This document shows positions 48,522 to 57,762 of a stretch of 64,000 bases of DNA, in pieces. Numbering within the stretch: the first letter of the stretch is position 1; the number at the start of each line of letters is the position of its first letter. Source of the DNA: Flavobacterium sp. ACAM 123 (GTDB lineage Bacteria; Bacteroidota; Bacteroidia; Flavobacteriales; Flavobacteriaceae). The notes below the pieces were generated by a model, which ran no database searches, had not been told where the DNA came from, and saw nothing but the letters and a program-made list of their open reading frames with translations. Position numbers and translations under genes: made by a program. The stretch spans positions 1 to 64,000 of the forward strand of contig NZ_AJXL01000002.1 in assembly GCF_000264055.1 (NCBI RefSeq). The letters run 5' to 3'.

Positions 48522-48540
48522 TAAACTAGATTTAAAGAAT

Positions 48541-48906
48541 ATGAAAAAAATCCACATTATATTAATCGTTTTGCTTGGCCTCTTTATGATGCCAAATACA
48601 ACTTTTGCGTGTGGAAATTCAGATGGTGGTTCTTGTACCATGGAAATGTCTTCTAAGACTAAGAAGAAAGATTGTTGTGAAAAGGACTCCCGTTCTAAAA
48701 GTAACAAACATAAAGGTTGCGATGGAAAATGTGGAAAGGCTTTATGCAGTACTCCAACTGTAAATACAGCAATTGCTTCTCATGCGCAATTTGAAATTGA
48801 CAGTGCCAATTTTAATTTTTCATCTGAAAAACAAAAATTTTATCAATCGGTATCCTTCACTTCTGCTGGATATACTAATCTTTGGCTTATTCCTAAAATA
48901 AGCTAA
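48541..48906 (+). CDS. Cys-rich secreted protein, function unknown
   Basis: A 121-residue protein with a signal peptide (IHIILIVLLGLFMMPNTTFA) followed by a short Cys/Lys-rich segment: C-G-N, SCTMEM, DCCEKD, KGCDGKCGKALC. That places eight cysteines within about 50 residues. The C-terminal half (about 75-121) lacks cysteine. I do not recognise the family. The first gene of the copper island, so periplasmic metal binding is the obvious guess, from composition and context only. Confidence 0.7.
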   Translation: MKKIHIILIVLLGLFMMPNTTFACGNSDGGSCTMEMSSKTKKKDCCEKDSRSKSNKHKGCDGKCGKALCSTPTVNTAIASHAQFEIDSANFNFSSEKQKFYQSVSFTSAGYTNLWLIPKIS

Positions 48907-49056
48907 AACCTATTCTTGACAGCCAATCGTGTGTCAAATTCGAAGCAAATCTTGCTTCAAAATCATTTTTTTATCGGCTATTATCAACTGTTAACAATGA
49001 CATTAGGGCTATTGTAGACATTGATTTAGCAACTTCACTTTTAAATTATTTATAAA

Positions 49057-49470
49057 ATGAACTCAATTACAAAAGGATTGATGGCAATAACTCTATTGTT
49101 ATCGGCTGTAGTTTCTACTGCGCAAATTAAAAATTCTAAAACAGAAACCGTAAAAATATTTGGAAACTGTGGCATGTGCGAATCTAAAATAGAAAAAGCA
49201 GGGAATCAAAAAGACATAGCCTCTGTAGACTGGAATAAAGACAGTAAAATGGCTACGCTTATTTATGATTCGAAAATAACCAATAAAGATGAAATCCTGA
49301 AGCGCATTGCTTTAGTGGGTTATGACAGTGAGCAGTTCCATGCAGAAGAGGCTGCTTTTAATAAGCTTCCGGGCTGTTGTCAGTATGACAGAGCAGCCGA
49401 TGTAAAAGAAGAAAAAGAAAATACTGTTCATAGAAGTCAGGCAGTAGAAGTACAACGCAAGAAAAAGTAA
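49057..49470 (+). CDS. Secreted heavy-metal-associated (HMA) domain protein
   Basis: A 137-residue protein with signal peptide (LMAITLLLSAVVSTAQ) and an HMA ferredoxin-like domain (about 27-95). The site GNCGMCESKIEKA is of the GxCxxC form, and the strand pattern VDWNKDSKMATLIYD and LKRIALVGYDSE is typical. A CC-Y-D segment and a charged tail follow. Probably a periplasmic copper carrier that hands metal to neighbouring efflux components. The gap before the next gene is 28 bases. Confidence 0.88.
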   Translation: MNSITKGLMAITLLLSAVVSTAQIKNSKTETVKIFGNCGMCESKIEKAGNQKDIASVDWNKDSKMATLIYDSKITNKDEILKRIALVGYDSEQFHAEEAAFNKLPGCCQYDRAADVKEEKENTVHRSQAVEVQRKKK

Positions 49471-49498
49471 AATAATAAAACAATAAAAATAAATCAAA

Positions 49499-50206
49499 AT
49501 GAAAAATATATCAAAATTAAGTCTCCTTGTTTTAATGGTTGCATTTGCATCTTGTAAGGATGGAAAAACAGAAGCTGGTGCTGAAACAACTACTATGGAA
49601 ACAAGCGATAATCAGACAGAGGGTCAATTATACTCTTGCCCAATGCATCCTGAAGTTACAGGAAAGGAAGGTGAGGAATGTTCTAAATGCGGTATGAAAC
49701 TAACTGAGCCAGTAGTGCAAGCGGAAGCTGTTTCTGGAGAAGTAAAAATAGAAAAAGTTGCAGTAACTCCTTTTTCTGCAATTGTAGATGCTAATGTAAA
49801 TGATTATTTGAAAATTAAAAATGCACTTGTTAAGGATGATTCAAATGGTGCAGCTGCCGCAGCTAAAGTATTATTGGCAACTTTCAATACTGCAAACGCA
49901 ACTGCAATCGATGCAAAGTTGAAAAAGGAATACGATGATATTGTAGATGATGCCAAAGAACATGCCGAACATATTGGAGATAATTCTGGAAAAATAAGTC
50001 ATCAAAGAGAACATTTTGCTCTTTTGAGTAGAGACATGAATGACATGATAAAAATTTTTGGTACCAATAAAAAATTATATCAAGAGTATTGCCCAATGTA
50101 TGATCAAGGTAAAAGTGGTTATTGGATAAGTGACTCGAAAGAGATCAAAAACCCATATTACGGCGCTGAAATGTTGAGTTGTGGGAGAGTGGAAAGAGAG
50201 TTTTAA
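49499..50206 (+). CDS. DUF3347 lipoprotein with heavy-metal-binding module
   Basis: A 235-residue lipoprotein; the lipidation cysteine is residue 19 (FASC). Residues about 45-70 form a metal-binding module with CPMHPEV and CSKCGMKL. The rest is DUF3347 (about 90-235), helical, with VNDYLKIKNALVKDD and CPMYDQGKSGYWIS. The same module recurs in both CusB proteins and in CopA downstream. The stop TAA abuts the next ATG directly, so the next gene is translationally coupled. Confidence 0.9.
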   Translation: MKNISKLSLLVLMVAFASCKDGKTEAGAETTTMETSDNQTEGQLYSCPMHPEVTGKEGEECSKCGMKLTEPVVQAEAVSGEVKIEKVAVTPFSAIVDANVNDYLKIKNALVKDDSNGAAAAAKVLLATFNTANATAIDAKLKKEYDDIVDDAKEHAEHIGDNSGKISHQREHFALLSRDMNDMIKIFGTNKKLYQEYCPMYDQGKSGYWISDSKEIKNPYYGAEMLSCGRVEREF

Positions 50207-50677
50207 ATGAGATCTGTCATCAAGAAAACAGCCCTTTTAGGTATTGCCGTTTTTTTGTTGATGCAACTGTATCAGCCAGCCCGTAATATAGATTACGGGC
50301 CAGTCACACCGTTACATTTTTCTAAGACATTTTCAGCTCCTGCAAAAGTGCAAACTATTTTGCAAAATTCCTGTTTTGATTGCCATAGCCATAGTACTAA
50401 TTATCCCTGGTACTCCTATGTTCAGCCGGTACGACTGTTTCTGGACAGTCATATTAGTGAAGGAAAAGAAAATTTGAATTTTAGCGAATACGGCACTTAC
50501 TCCAAGCGAAAACAACGAAGCAAATTAGATCGAATGATCAAACAAATACAATCAGATGAAATGCCTTTGGATTCTTATACGATCATACATAAAAATGCCA
50601 GACTCACTAAAGAGAGTAAAGCGGTATTGCTAAATTGGATGGAAAAAAAGAGCGACAGTATTTCAGCAAATAATTAA
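50207..50677 (+). CDS. Heme-binding domain protein (CxxCH)
   Basis: A 156-residue protein with an N-terminal hydrophobic anchor (KTALLGIAVFLLMQLYQPA) and a CFDCH c-type heme motif in NSCFDCHSHSTNYPWYSYVQP, matching the Bacteroidota haem-binding domain. The C-terminal half is helical and charged. It may act as an electron-transfer partner; a copper link is by location only. The start codon follows the previous stop without a gap. Confidence 0.88.
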   Translation: MRSVIKKTALLGIAVFLLMQLYQPARNIDYGPVTPLHFSKTFSAPAKVQTILQNSCFDCHSHSTNYPWYSYVQPVRLFLDSHISEGKENLNFSEYGTYSKRKQRSKLDRMIKQIQSDEMPLDSYTIIHKNARLTKESKAVLLNWMEKKSDSISANN

Positions 50678-50682
50678 TCCTA

Positions 50683-51963
50683 ATGGTAGAAAAATTAATA
50701 TCATTCTCACTAAAAAACCGAGCGATTGTTTTGCTCGTTTCCGCCTGCTTGTTTGGTTGGGGAATTTATAGTGTGCAAGAAAACCCCATTGATGCGATTC
50801 CTGATTTATCAGAAAATCAAGTTATTGTTTTTACGGAGTGGATGGGTAGAAGTCCACAGGTAATAGAAGATCAGGTAACCTACCCTTTAGTTTCTAATTT
50901 ACAGGGAGTTCCTAAAGTCAAAAACATCCGAGCTTCTTCCATGTTTGGGATGAGTTTTATTTACGTCATTTTTGAAGATAATGTAGATCCTTATTGGGCA
51001 AGAACTCGAGTGCTGGAACGATTAAATTATGCACAACGATTGTTGCCGCAGAACGTAGTTCCCACTTTGGGCCCTGATGGTACAGGAGTAGGGCATATAT
51101 TTTGGTACCATTTAGAGACGAATGGAATGGATTTAGGCGAGCAAAGAGCACTGCAAGATTGGTATGTGAAATTTGCTTTACAAACGGTTCCTGGTGTGGC
51201 TGAGGTAGCGTCCTTTGGAGGCTTTGAAAAACAATATCAATTGGTTTTAGATCCTTTGAAAATGCAGTACTACAATGTTAGTATGATGGAAGTGATGAAA
51301 GCCGTAAAGACTAGTAATAATGATGTTGGTGGGCGCAAATTTGAAATGAGCAACATGGCCTATATTGTTCGAGGGCTTGGCTATATAAAAAACATCAAAG
51401 ATGTTGAAGAAATTGCCATAAAGAATTATAATTCGGTTCCCGTAAGAGTTAAAGATATCGGTTCAGTTCAAATGGGCGGAGATTTACGTCTGGGTATTTT
51501 TGACGCAAACGGAGAAGGTGAAGTAGTCGGTGGGATTGTTGTGATGCGTTACGGTGAAAATGCGGATAAGGTCATAGACGCGGTGAAACTGAAAATGAAA
51601 GAAGTCGAAAAAGGATTGCCTGAAGGAGTAACTTTTAAAACGTCTTATGATAGAAGCGAGCTAATTAAAAAAGCAATTGAATCCGTTAAAGGAACTTTAA
51701 TCGAAGAAATGATTGCAGTCTCCATAATAATTCTACTTTTTCTTTTCCATTGGAGAAGTGCCTTGATTATTTTAATACAGTTGCCAATATCTGTTGCTAT
51801 AGGGTTTATTTTGCTAGAGGCTTTTGGGATTTCCTCTAATATTATGTCGCTTACCGGAATTGCCTTAGCGATTGGTGTCGTGGTTGACGATGGAATAGTC
51901 ATGGTCGAAAATGCCTATAGAACCATCTCTGAGAAACAAGAAGAAATGGATAACAATCAATAA
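50683..51963 (+). CDS. cusA: CusA-type heavy metal RND pump, N-terminal part (frame broken)
   Basis: Heavy-metal-efflux RND transporters export Cu(I)/Ag(I) by proton antiport. This frame covers residues 1-426 of about 1070: TM1 (NRAIVLLVSACLFGWGIYSV), porter domains with IPDLSENQVIVFTEWMGRSP and LGPDGTGVGHIFWYHLE, then TM2-TM4 ending AIGVVVDDGIVMVENAYRTISEKQE. It stops at a TAA (51961-51963) in the variable cytoplasmic loop after TM4. The remainder follows in the +1-shifted frame with full conservation. Either a real frameshift mutation, a sequencing error in AATCAATAATCAA, or a two-polypeptide pump. See the second half at 51971. Confidence 0.85.
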   Translation: MVEKLISFSLKNRAIVLLVSACLFGWGIYSVQENPIDAIPDLSENQVIVFTEWMGRSPQVIEDQVTYPLVSNLQGVPKVKNIRASSMFGMSFIYVIFEDNVDPYWARTRVLERLNYAQRLLPQNVVPTLGPDGTGVGHIFWYHLETNGMDLGEQRALQDWYVKFALQTVPGVAEVASFGGFEKQYQLVLDPLKMQYYNVSMMEVMKAVKTSNNDVGGRKFEMSNMAYIVRGLGYIKNIKDVEEIAIKNYNSVPVRVKDIGSVQMGGDLRLGIFDANGEGEVVGGIVVMRYGENADKVIDAVKLKMKEVEKGLPEGVTFKTSYDRSELIKKAIESVKGTLIEEMIAVSIIILLFLFHWRSALIILIQLPISVAIGFILLEAFGISSNIMSLTGIALAIGVVVDDGIVMVENAYRTISEKQEEMDNNQ

Positions 51964-51970
51964 TCAACCG

Positions 51971-53908
51971 ATGAAAAAGTTATTTAAAAAGATATTTAAA
52001 AAAGAACACGATCCATTATCAGCTGATGAAAGAATGAAGTTAATTGAATCTTCATCTAAGCTCGTAGGACCTGGAGTTTTTTATTCAACACTTATTGTAA
52101 TTGCTTCTTTTTTACCCGTTTTTCTACTAACGGGGATGGAAGGAAAATTATTTAGTCCCTTAGCGTGGACAAAGTCATTTATACTGATAGTAGATGCCTT
52201 TTTAGCCATTACACTGACCCCAGTTCTAATTAGTTATTTGCTAAAAGGAAAATTGCGTCCAGAGAATAAGAATCCAATCAATAAAAAAATGGAAAGTTGG
52301 TATACGCCAATTCTGATTTTTTGTTTAAAATGGAGAAAAAGCATTTTATTAGTAAACTGCATTGCTTTACTGATAGGAGGATTGATGTATACGCGTCTCG
52401 GTTCAGAGTTTATGCCTCCTTTAGATGAAGGATCTATTTTGTTTATGCCTGTCACCTTACCTGATGTTTCTAATTCTGAAGTAAAAAGAATATTGCAGGT
52501 TCAGGATAAAATAATAAAATCAATTCCTGAGGTAACCCATGTTTTAGGAAAAGCGGGCAGAGCCAATACGGCAACGGACAATAGTCCTATAAGTATGATT
52601 GAAACAATCATTTTGCTTAAACCCCATAACGAATGGAGAGCTGGTAAAACCAAAAGTGATATCATAGATGAAATAAATAATAAACTGCAAATACCGGGTG
52701 TTACTAATGGTTTTACGCAGCCTATTATTAATCGAATAAACATGCTTTCGACGGGAATTAGAACAGACGTAGGAGTGAAAATTTATGGGGCAAGTTTGGA
52801 TACTATCGAAGCTTTGGCACAAAAAATTAAAAAGACGCTAGAAGGAACTGAAGGAGTGAAAGATTTGTATGCCGAGCCAATAACCGGTGGGAAGTATATC
52901 GATATTGAAGCAAAGCGTGAGGCTATTGGTAGATACGGCCTCAGCATTGATGATGTGAATAATGTGGTAGAAGCGGCTATTGGCGGAATGACATTGACGA
53001 CTACTATTGAAGGGAGACAGCGTTTTTCTGTAAATGCCAGATATGCCCAAGAGTATAGAAATAGTATCGAAGACTTAAAAAAGCTGCAGGTACAAACTAT
53101 GGAATACGGGCCAATACCCTTAGATGCCGTCGCAGATATAAAGATAAGTGATGGACCGCCGATGATAAACAGTGAAAATGCCATGCTGCGTGGGAGTGTT
53201 TTGTTTAATGTTAGGGATCGGGATTTAGGAAGTACGGTAGAGGAAGCGCAGGATAAGCTCAATACCATGATGACTAAACTGCCAAAAGGATATTATGTGG
53301 AATGGAGCGGTCAATGGGAGAATCAAATTCGGGCCAACAAAACACTATCTCTGATATTGCCGATAGTTGTACTAATTATATTCCTGATTTTGTATTTTAC
53401 ATATAAATCAATGAAGGAAGCATTAATAACGATGATAACAGTTCCTTTTGCTTTAATAGGAGGGATTTTTATGGTCTATTTTTATGGGATTAATTTATCT
53501 GTTGCCGTTGCAGTCGGGTTCATCGCACTTTTTGGAATGGCGATAGAAACAGCGATGATAATGACGATTTACCTGAACGAGGCCATGAATAAGATGGTTG
53601 AAAAACATGGCAATAGCAATAAGACAATTACCACGGACATCCTCCGACAGTACATTATTGATGGCTCTGCAAAAAGGTTGAGACCAAAATTAATGACGGT
53701 TTCGGTTTCTCTATTTGGATTAGTTCCCATTCTTTGGTCGACAGGGACGGGTGCTGATGTGATGATTCCCATTACGGTTCCGCTTATTGGAGGAACAATC
53801 ACTTCTGTTATTTATGTATTATTAGTAACTCCTATTGTTTTTGAAATGACAAAGCAACATGAATTAAGAACAAAAGGCAAAATAGATCTTATCGATGCGA
53901 CACATTAA
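51971..53908 (+). CDS. cusA: CusA-type heavy metal RND pump, C-terminal part (separate frame)
   Basis: Continues the pump: VGPGVFYSTLIVIASFLPVFLLTGMEGK (TM5), LGSEFMPPLDEGSILFMPVTLP opening the second porter half, the IINRINMLSTGIRTDVGVKIYG region, then TM8-TM12 ending VTPIVFEMTKQHELR. The frame is open from 51911, but homology begins about at the ATG 51971 (MKKLFKKIFKKEHDPLSADERM), 7 bases after the upstream stop. This would allow termination-reinitiation and a pump made of two chains split in a cytoplasmic loop. Otherwise the pair should be read as one frameshifted gene. Confidence 0.85.
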   Translation: MKKLFKKIFKKEHDPLSADERMKLIESSSKLVGPGVFYSTLIVIASFLPVFLLTGMEGKLFSPLAWTKSFILIVDAFLAITLTPVLISYLLKGKLRPENKNPINKKMESWYTPILIFCLKWRKSILLVNCIALLIGGLMYTRLGSEFMPPLDEGSILFMPVTLPDVSNSEVKRILQVQDKIIKSIPEVTHVLGKAGRANTATDNSPISMIETIILLKPHNEWRAGKTKSDIIDEINNKLQIPGVTNGFTQPIINRINMLSTGIRTDVGVKIYGASLDTIEALAQKIKKTLEGTEGVKDLYAEPITGGKYIDIEAKREAIGRYGLSIDDVNNVVEAAIGGMTLTTTIEGRQRFSVNARYAQEYRNSIEDLKKLQVQTMEYGPIPLDAVADIKISDGPPMINSENAMLRGSVLFNVRDRDLGSTVEEAQDKLNTMMTKLPKGYYVEWSGQWENQIRANKTLSLILPIVVLIIFLILYFTYKSMKEALITMITVPFALIGGIFMVYFYGINLSVAVAVGFIALFGMAIETAMIMTIYLNEAMNKMVEKHGNSNKTITTDILRQYIIDGSAKRLRPKLMTVSVSLFGLVPILWSTGTGADVMIPITVPLIGGTITSVIYVLLVTPIVFEMTKQHELRTKGKIDLIDATH

Positions 53909-55124
53909 ATATTATATCATTATCACTTGTTTGCTGCTAAACGGTACTGCCGCAGTAGCGCAGACACTTTCATTGGATGCCATTTTGACTAATGTCAAAA
54001 CGAATAATCCCCAGTTAAAAATGTACGATGCCGATATACAGAGCATGGATGCAGCGGCCAAAGGAGCGCGTAGTTGGATGGCACCTCAACTGAGTACAGG
54101 CTTGTTCATGACTCCTTACAACATAAATCCAGATATGGGCTCCTATATGGTAGGTGTGACACAAATGATTCCGAATGCTTCAAGGCTAAAAGCCGATTCT
54201 GATTACATGAACGCCATGTCTTCGGTAGAGGCAGAAAATAAAAACTATACTTTGAATCAGTTGAATGCCTTGGTAAAAACGAATTATTACCAATGGATTG
54301 TACTCGATAAAAAAATAAAAGTAGCTACCGATAATCTATTGCTTTTAGAGTATATGATAAAAAGTATGGAGATACGCTATCAGTATAATATGGATAAACT
54401 ACCCACCTACTACAAGGCAAAATCACAATACAGTGCATTAGAAAGCAGGGTAGTGATGCTGCAAAATGAGATTTCACAAAGGAAAATCGCACTTAATACT
54501 TTAATGGCAAGAGACAAAAGTACTGTTTTTGATATAGAATCTGATTTTGTGTTAAAGGAGTTTAATCCTTTGAAATCAGATACAGTTTCGCTTTCTGAAA
54601 ATAGAAGTGACGTCAAAGCGATTGAGAAAACGATTGCCTTAAATCAGTTGAAGATTGAAATCGAGAAAGCTAAATTATTACCTGAATTTGGTGTCAACTA
54701 CGTTCACATGTTCACTTTTGGAAATGGTCCGCAACAATTTTCCTTGATGGGAATGATCACAATCCCTATGCCTTGGTCATCAAAAATGAACAAAGCCAAT
54801 ATCAGTAGTTTTAAAATAAAAAATGAAAGTCTGGATTGGCAAAAACAAATGATACTGAATGAAGCAACAGGAATGATTTCAGGCATGCAGGCGGAGTTGG
54901 CCAACTTAAAAAAGCAGTATGAAATTGCCGACAAAAGCATCATTCCGGCATTACGACGAAATTATGACACTTCTATAATAGCCTGGCAAAATAATACTGG
55001 AGATCTGTTTTTAGTATTAGATGCTTGGGAAGCCCTGAATATGGCTCAAATAGAAAAGTTAGAAAAGTTGCAGGCCATATTGAGCACTCAAGTAGCGATT
55101 GAAAAACAACTAGAAACGAAATAA
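53895..55124 (+). CDS. TolC/CusC-family outer membrane efflux protein
   Basis: A 409-residue outer-membrane channel: signal peptide (IIITCLLLNGTAAVAQ), LDAILTNVKTNNPQLKMYDADIQSM opening and two coiled-coil efflux repeats. Its ATG overlaps the end of cusA by 14 bases, and the adaptor gene follows by 2 bases, giving a compact CusA-CusC-CusB order. GMITIPMPWSSKMNKANISS and other Met-containing stretches fit a metal channel. Confidence 0.9.
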   Translation: MRHIKYYIIITCLLLNGTAAVAQTLSLDAILTNVKTNNPQLKMYDADIQSMDAAAKGARSWMAPQLSTGLFMTPYNINPDMGSYMVGVTQMIPNASRLKADSDYMNAMSSVEAENKNYTLNQLNALVKTNYYQWIVLDKKIKVATDNLLLLEYMIKSMEIRYQYNMDKLPTYYKAKSQYSALESRVVMLQNEISQRKIALNTLMARDKSTVFDIESDFVLKEFNPLKSDTVSLSENRSDVKAIEKTIALNQLKIEIEKAKLLPEFGVNYVHMFTFGNGPQQFSLMGMITIPMPWSSKMNKANISSFKIKNESLDWQKQMILNEATGMISGMQAELANLKKQYEIADKSIIPALRRNYDTSIIAWQNNTGDLFLVLDAWEALNMAQIEKLEKLQAILSTQVAIEKQLETK

Positions 55125-55126
55125 TT

Positions 55127-56374
55127 ATGAACAAATACATAAAATATAGCTTGGTGGCAGTTGTTGTTTTAGTAGTTGGATTTGGAGTATACTATGCTAT
55201 AAATAATAACAATGCACAATCTGACGTTGAAAAGACCTCTGAAGTATATACTTGCTCGATGCATCCTGAAATTATTAGGGACGAACCTGGAAATTGTCCG
55301 ATATGCGGGATGGATTTGGTAAAGAAAGTGACTGAGGGACAATCGGTGCAAAGCAATGACATTGACCATTTACTGCGACCTACCGATAGGTTTGTAGTAG
55401 GGGACTTTCAAACTACAACGGCAAAGGATACGACTATCAGTAGTGAAATAAAGTTGCCCGGTATAGTGGCGTATGATCCTAATTCATCGGTGAATATTGC
55501 GGCGAGGATTAGCGGCCGAATCGAAAAAATGTATGTAAATTACAAATACCAGAAAGTAAGTAGAGGACAACGACTCTTTGATTTGTATAGTCCGGAACTA
55601 TTGACAGCACAGCAAAGCTTTATTTATTTAATCACTAACGATGCCGAAAACAAATCTATTATAAATGCTTCTAAACAGAAATTAGCGCTTTATGGAATGA
55701 CAACAGGTCAGATTAATTCATTGGCTGCAGCCAATAGAACAAATCCTGTGATCACTATTTACAGTCCCACTTACGGAATTGTTCAAGGAACCGAAAGTAT
55801 GACTACTGGCGTAGCAGAATCCATGCAAAACAGTTCGACCACAACAACCTCTTTAACATTGAAAGAAGGAGATTACATTAAGAAAAACGAAGTAGTTTTT
55901 AAGCTAGTGAATACCGATAAAGTATGGGGAATTTTCAATGTGATGCAAGGACAAAGCACTTTGATCAAGGTCAATCAAGCGATTCGGTTTTCTTCAGAAT
56001 TAGATGATAATGATTTTATAAATGCCAAAGTGAATTTTATAGAAACACAACTCAGCGCAACGGATAAGACGAACAGAATCAGAGTGTATTTGAATAATAG
56101 TAATTTGAAATTCCCGATTGGATTGCGATTGCAAGGTGTTGTTGAAACAAATCCCATTCAGGGCATTTGGGTTCATAGGCAAGCATTAGTGAGTATCGGC
56201 AGTAAAAAAGTAGTTTTTATTAAAAAAAGAAACGGTTTTAAAGCAAAAGAAATAAAAACAGGAATTGAACTCAATGATTTTATCCAGGTCCTCGAAGGGC
56301 TGGATGTAAATGAGGCAATAGCTGAAAATGCACACTATTTAATGGATAGCGAAAGCTTTATTAAAACAGAATAA
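55127..56374 (+). CDS. cusB: CusB-type periplasmic adaptor with metal-binding module (first copy)
   Basis: A 415-residue membrane-fusion protein for the RND pump. N-terminal anchor (SLVAVVVLVVGFGVYYA), a metal-binding module (about 41-67: CSMHPEI ... CPICGMDL), then lipoyl and alpha-hairpin domains (GRIEKMYVNYKYQKVSRGQRLF ... TVIYSP-like SPTYGIVQ) and a beta-barrel. CusB passes Cu(I) to CusA in the well-studied system. It is followed 2 bases later by a second CusB-like gene. Confidence 0.9.
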   Translation: MNKYIKYSLVAVVVLVVGFGVYYAINNNNAQSDVEKTSEVYTCSMHPEIIRDEPGNCPICGMDLVKKVTEGQSVQSNDIDHLLRPTDRFVVGDFQTTTAKDTTISSEIKLPGIVAYDPNSSVNIAARISGRIEKMYVNYKYQKVSRGQRLFDLYSPELLTAQQSFIYLITNDAENKSIINASKQKLALYGMTTGQINSLAAANRTNPVITIYSPTYGIVQGTESMTTGVAESMQNSSTTTTSLTLKEGDYIKKNEVVFKLVNTDKVWGIFNVMQGQSTLIKVNQAIRFSSELDDNDFINAKVNFIETQLSATDKTNRIRVYLNNSNLKFPIGLRLQGVVETNPIQGIWVHRQALVSIGSKKVVFIKKRNGFKAKEIKTGIELNDFIQVLEGLDVNEAIAENAHYLMDSESFIKTE

Positions 56375-56376
56375 TT

Positions 56377-57591
56377 ATGCAAAAGATAAAAAAATTCAGT
56401 TTCCTGATCCTGGCATTAGTTGTCTTAATGGGATGTAATACTAAAAATAAGGAAGATCATAGCGCGCATCAAGATGGAGAAAGTATATTTTACACCTGTT
56501 CCATGGATCCCCAGATAAAGGAAGACAAGCCCGGGAAATGTCCTATTTGTCATATGGATTTGACCCCGATGAAAAAAGACAATTCGGCCTCTAATGAAAT
56601 TGCCCTAAGCGATCAACAAATAAAACTGGGAAATATAAGCACTCAAAATATAGAGGAAACAAATAGTAGTCTAAACGAAAACTATACGGGTGTTTTGACA
56701 ATTAATCAGGAACAAGTTAAAACCATTTCAGCAAGAGCGATGGGGCGAATTGAGAAATTATATTTCAAAACTACAGGCGATTATGTTGAAAAAAATCAAG
56801 CTATTTATCAGTTGTACAGCGAGGATTTAGCCATTGCTAAACAGGATTATTTTGCGGCCTATAAACAACTGTCAATGCCTGGTGACTTTGGGAACAATGC
56901 CAAAAGCATGCTGCAAGCGGCCAAACAAAAGTTATTGTTTTATGGTTTGTCCAATGCGCAAATTGAAATCATTAAAAGTAATGCTCAAATTTCACCATAT
57001 ACCACTTTTTATAGTACCTACAGCGGATATATTTCGGAGATAACGGCTACTGAAGGCAGTTATGTGATGGAAGGTGCCGCAATAATTAAGTTGGTCGCTT
57101 TAAACATGCTTTGGCTTGAAACGCAAGTAAACGTCAGCTATGCAAAATCATTAAAAATTGGACAGAAGGCTTTAGTTTCCTTCACTGATTACCCTGATAA
57201 AGAAATACAAGCTACTATTTCATTTATTAATCCGGAGATCAATCCAGATTCTAGGTTGCTATTAATTCGCATGGAAATCGCTAACTCGAACTTGTTGTTA
57301 AAACCAGGAATGCAGGCAGTGGCAAAATTAACCCAATCCAATAAAAAAGGATTGTTTATTCCAATAGATGCCGTCATTAGAGAAGAAAATCATAAGTACA
57401 TATGGGTCGAAAAAAGTCATGGTCTATTTGAGAATGTGATGGTTGAAACCGGGGTAGAAGCTAATGGAATGGTCGAAATCACATCAGAAGTGGACAGTAC
57501 AAAAAAAGTAGTTATTACCGGCGCCTATGCTATTAACAGTGAATATATATTCCGTAAAGGAAGCGATCCTATGGCAGGGATGAAAATGTAA
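56377..57591 (+). CDS. CusB-type periplasmic adaptor with metal-binding module (second copy, lipoprotein)
   Basis: A 404-residue adaptor like the preceding gene but lipidated: LVVLMGC puts the lipid cysteine at residue 20, instead of a membrane anchor. The metal module (about 40-66) reads CSMDPQI ... CPICHMDL, so the usual His of CxMH is Asp and the usual Gly is His. Lipoyl (ARAMGRIEKLYFKTTGDYVEKNQ) and hairpin domains follow. Two adaptors for one pump suggest a heteromeric adaptor ring or divergence of one copy. Closes the cus operon. Confidence 0.9.
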   Translation: MQKIKKFSFLILALVVLMGCNTKNKEDHSAHQDGESIFYTCSMDPQIKEDKPGKCPICHMDLTPMKKDNSASNEIALSDQQIKLGNISTQNIEETNSSLNENYTGVLTINQEQVKTISARAMGRIEKLYFKTTGDYVEKNQAIYQLYSEDLAIAKQDYFAAYKQLSMPGDFGNNAKSMLQAAKQKLLFYGLSNAQIEIIKSNAQISPYTTFYSTYSGYISEITATEGSYVMEGAAIIKLVALNMLWLETQVNVSYAKSLKIGQKALVSFTDYPDKEIQATISFINPEINPDSRLLLIRMEIANSNLLLKPGMQAVAKLTQSNKKGLFIPIDAVIREENHKYIWVEKSHGLFENVMVETGVEANGMVEITSEVDSTKKVVITGAYAINSEYIFRKGSDPMAGMKM

Positions 57592-57672
57592 GGATAAAGA
57601 ATACGTAATATACTGTTTATTAGTCGTTTAATGGGTAATAATTAATTAACTTAGCTCTATGAACTTTGAAAG

Positions 57673-57680
57673 TATTTTTG
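57673..57680 (+). promoter_or_regulatory. Candidate -7 promoter element (TATTTTTG) before the DUF305 gene
   Basis: TAnnTTTG match about 80 bases upstream of the ATG at 57763, in the 171-base gap after the second adaptor gene. Confidence 0.4.
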
Positions 57681-57762
57681 TTAATTAAAGTTAGTATGAG
57701 AAACACGTTATCTAACATTTAAATCGACTAGCAATCAAGAATTTTAATTAAAAAATAAAATC

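Noticed and set aside
51940-51975. Programmed +1 frameshift in cusA
   Set aside because: No slippery heptamer, RF2-type UGA context or obvious downstream structure is seen at the joint; simple mutation, read error or reinitiation explain it better.
52783-53268. 161-codon minus-strand frame inside cusA
   Set aside because: Fully inside a conserved pump domain and without any recognisable protein features.
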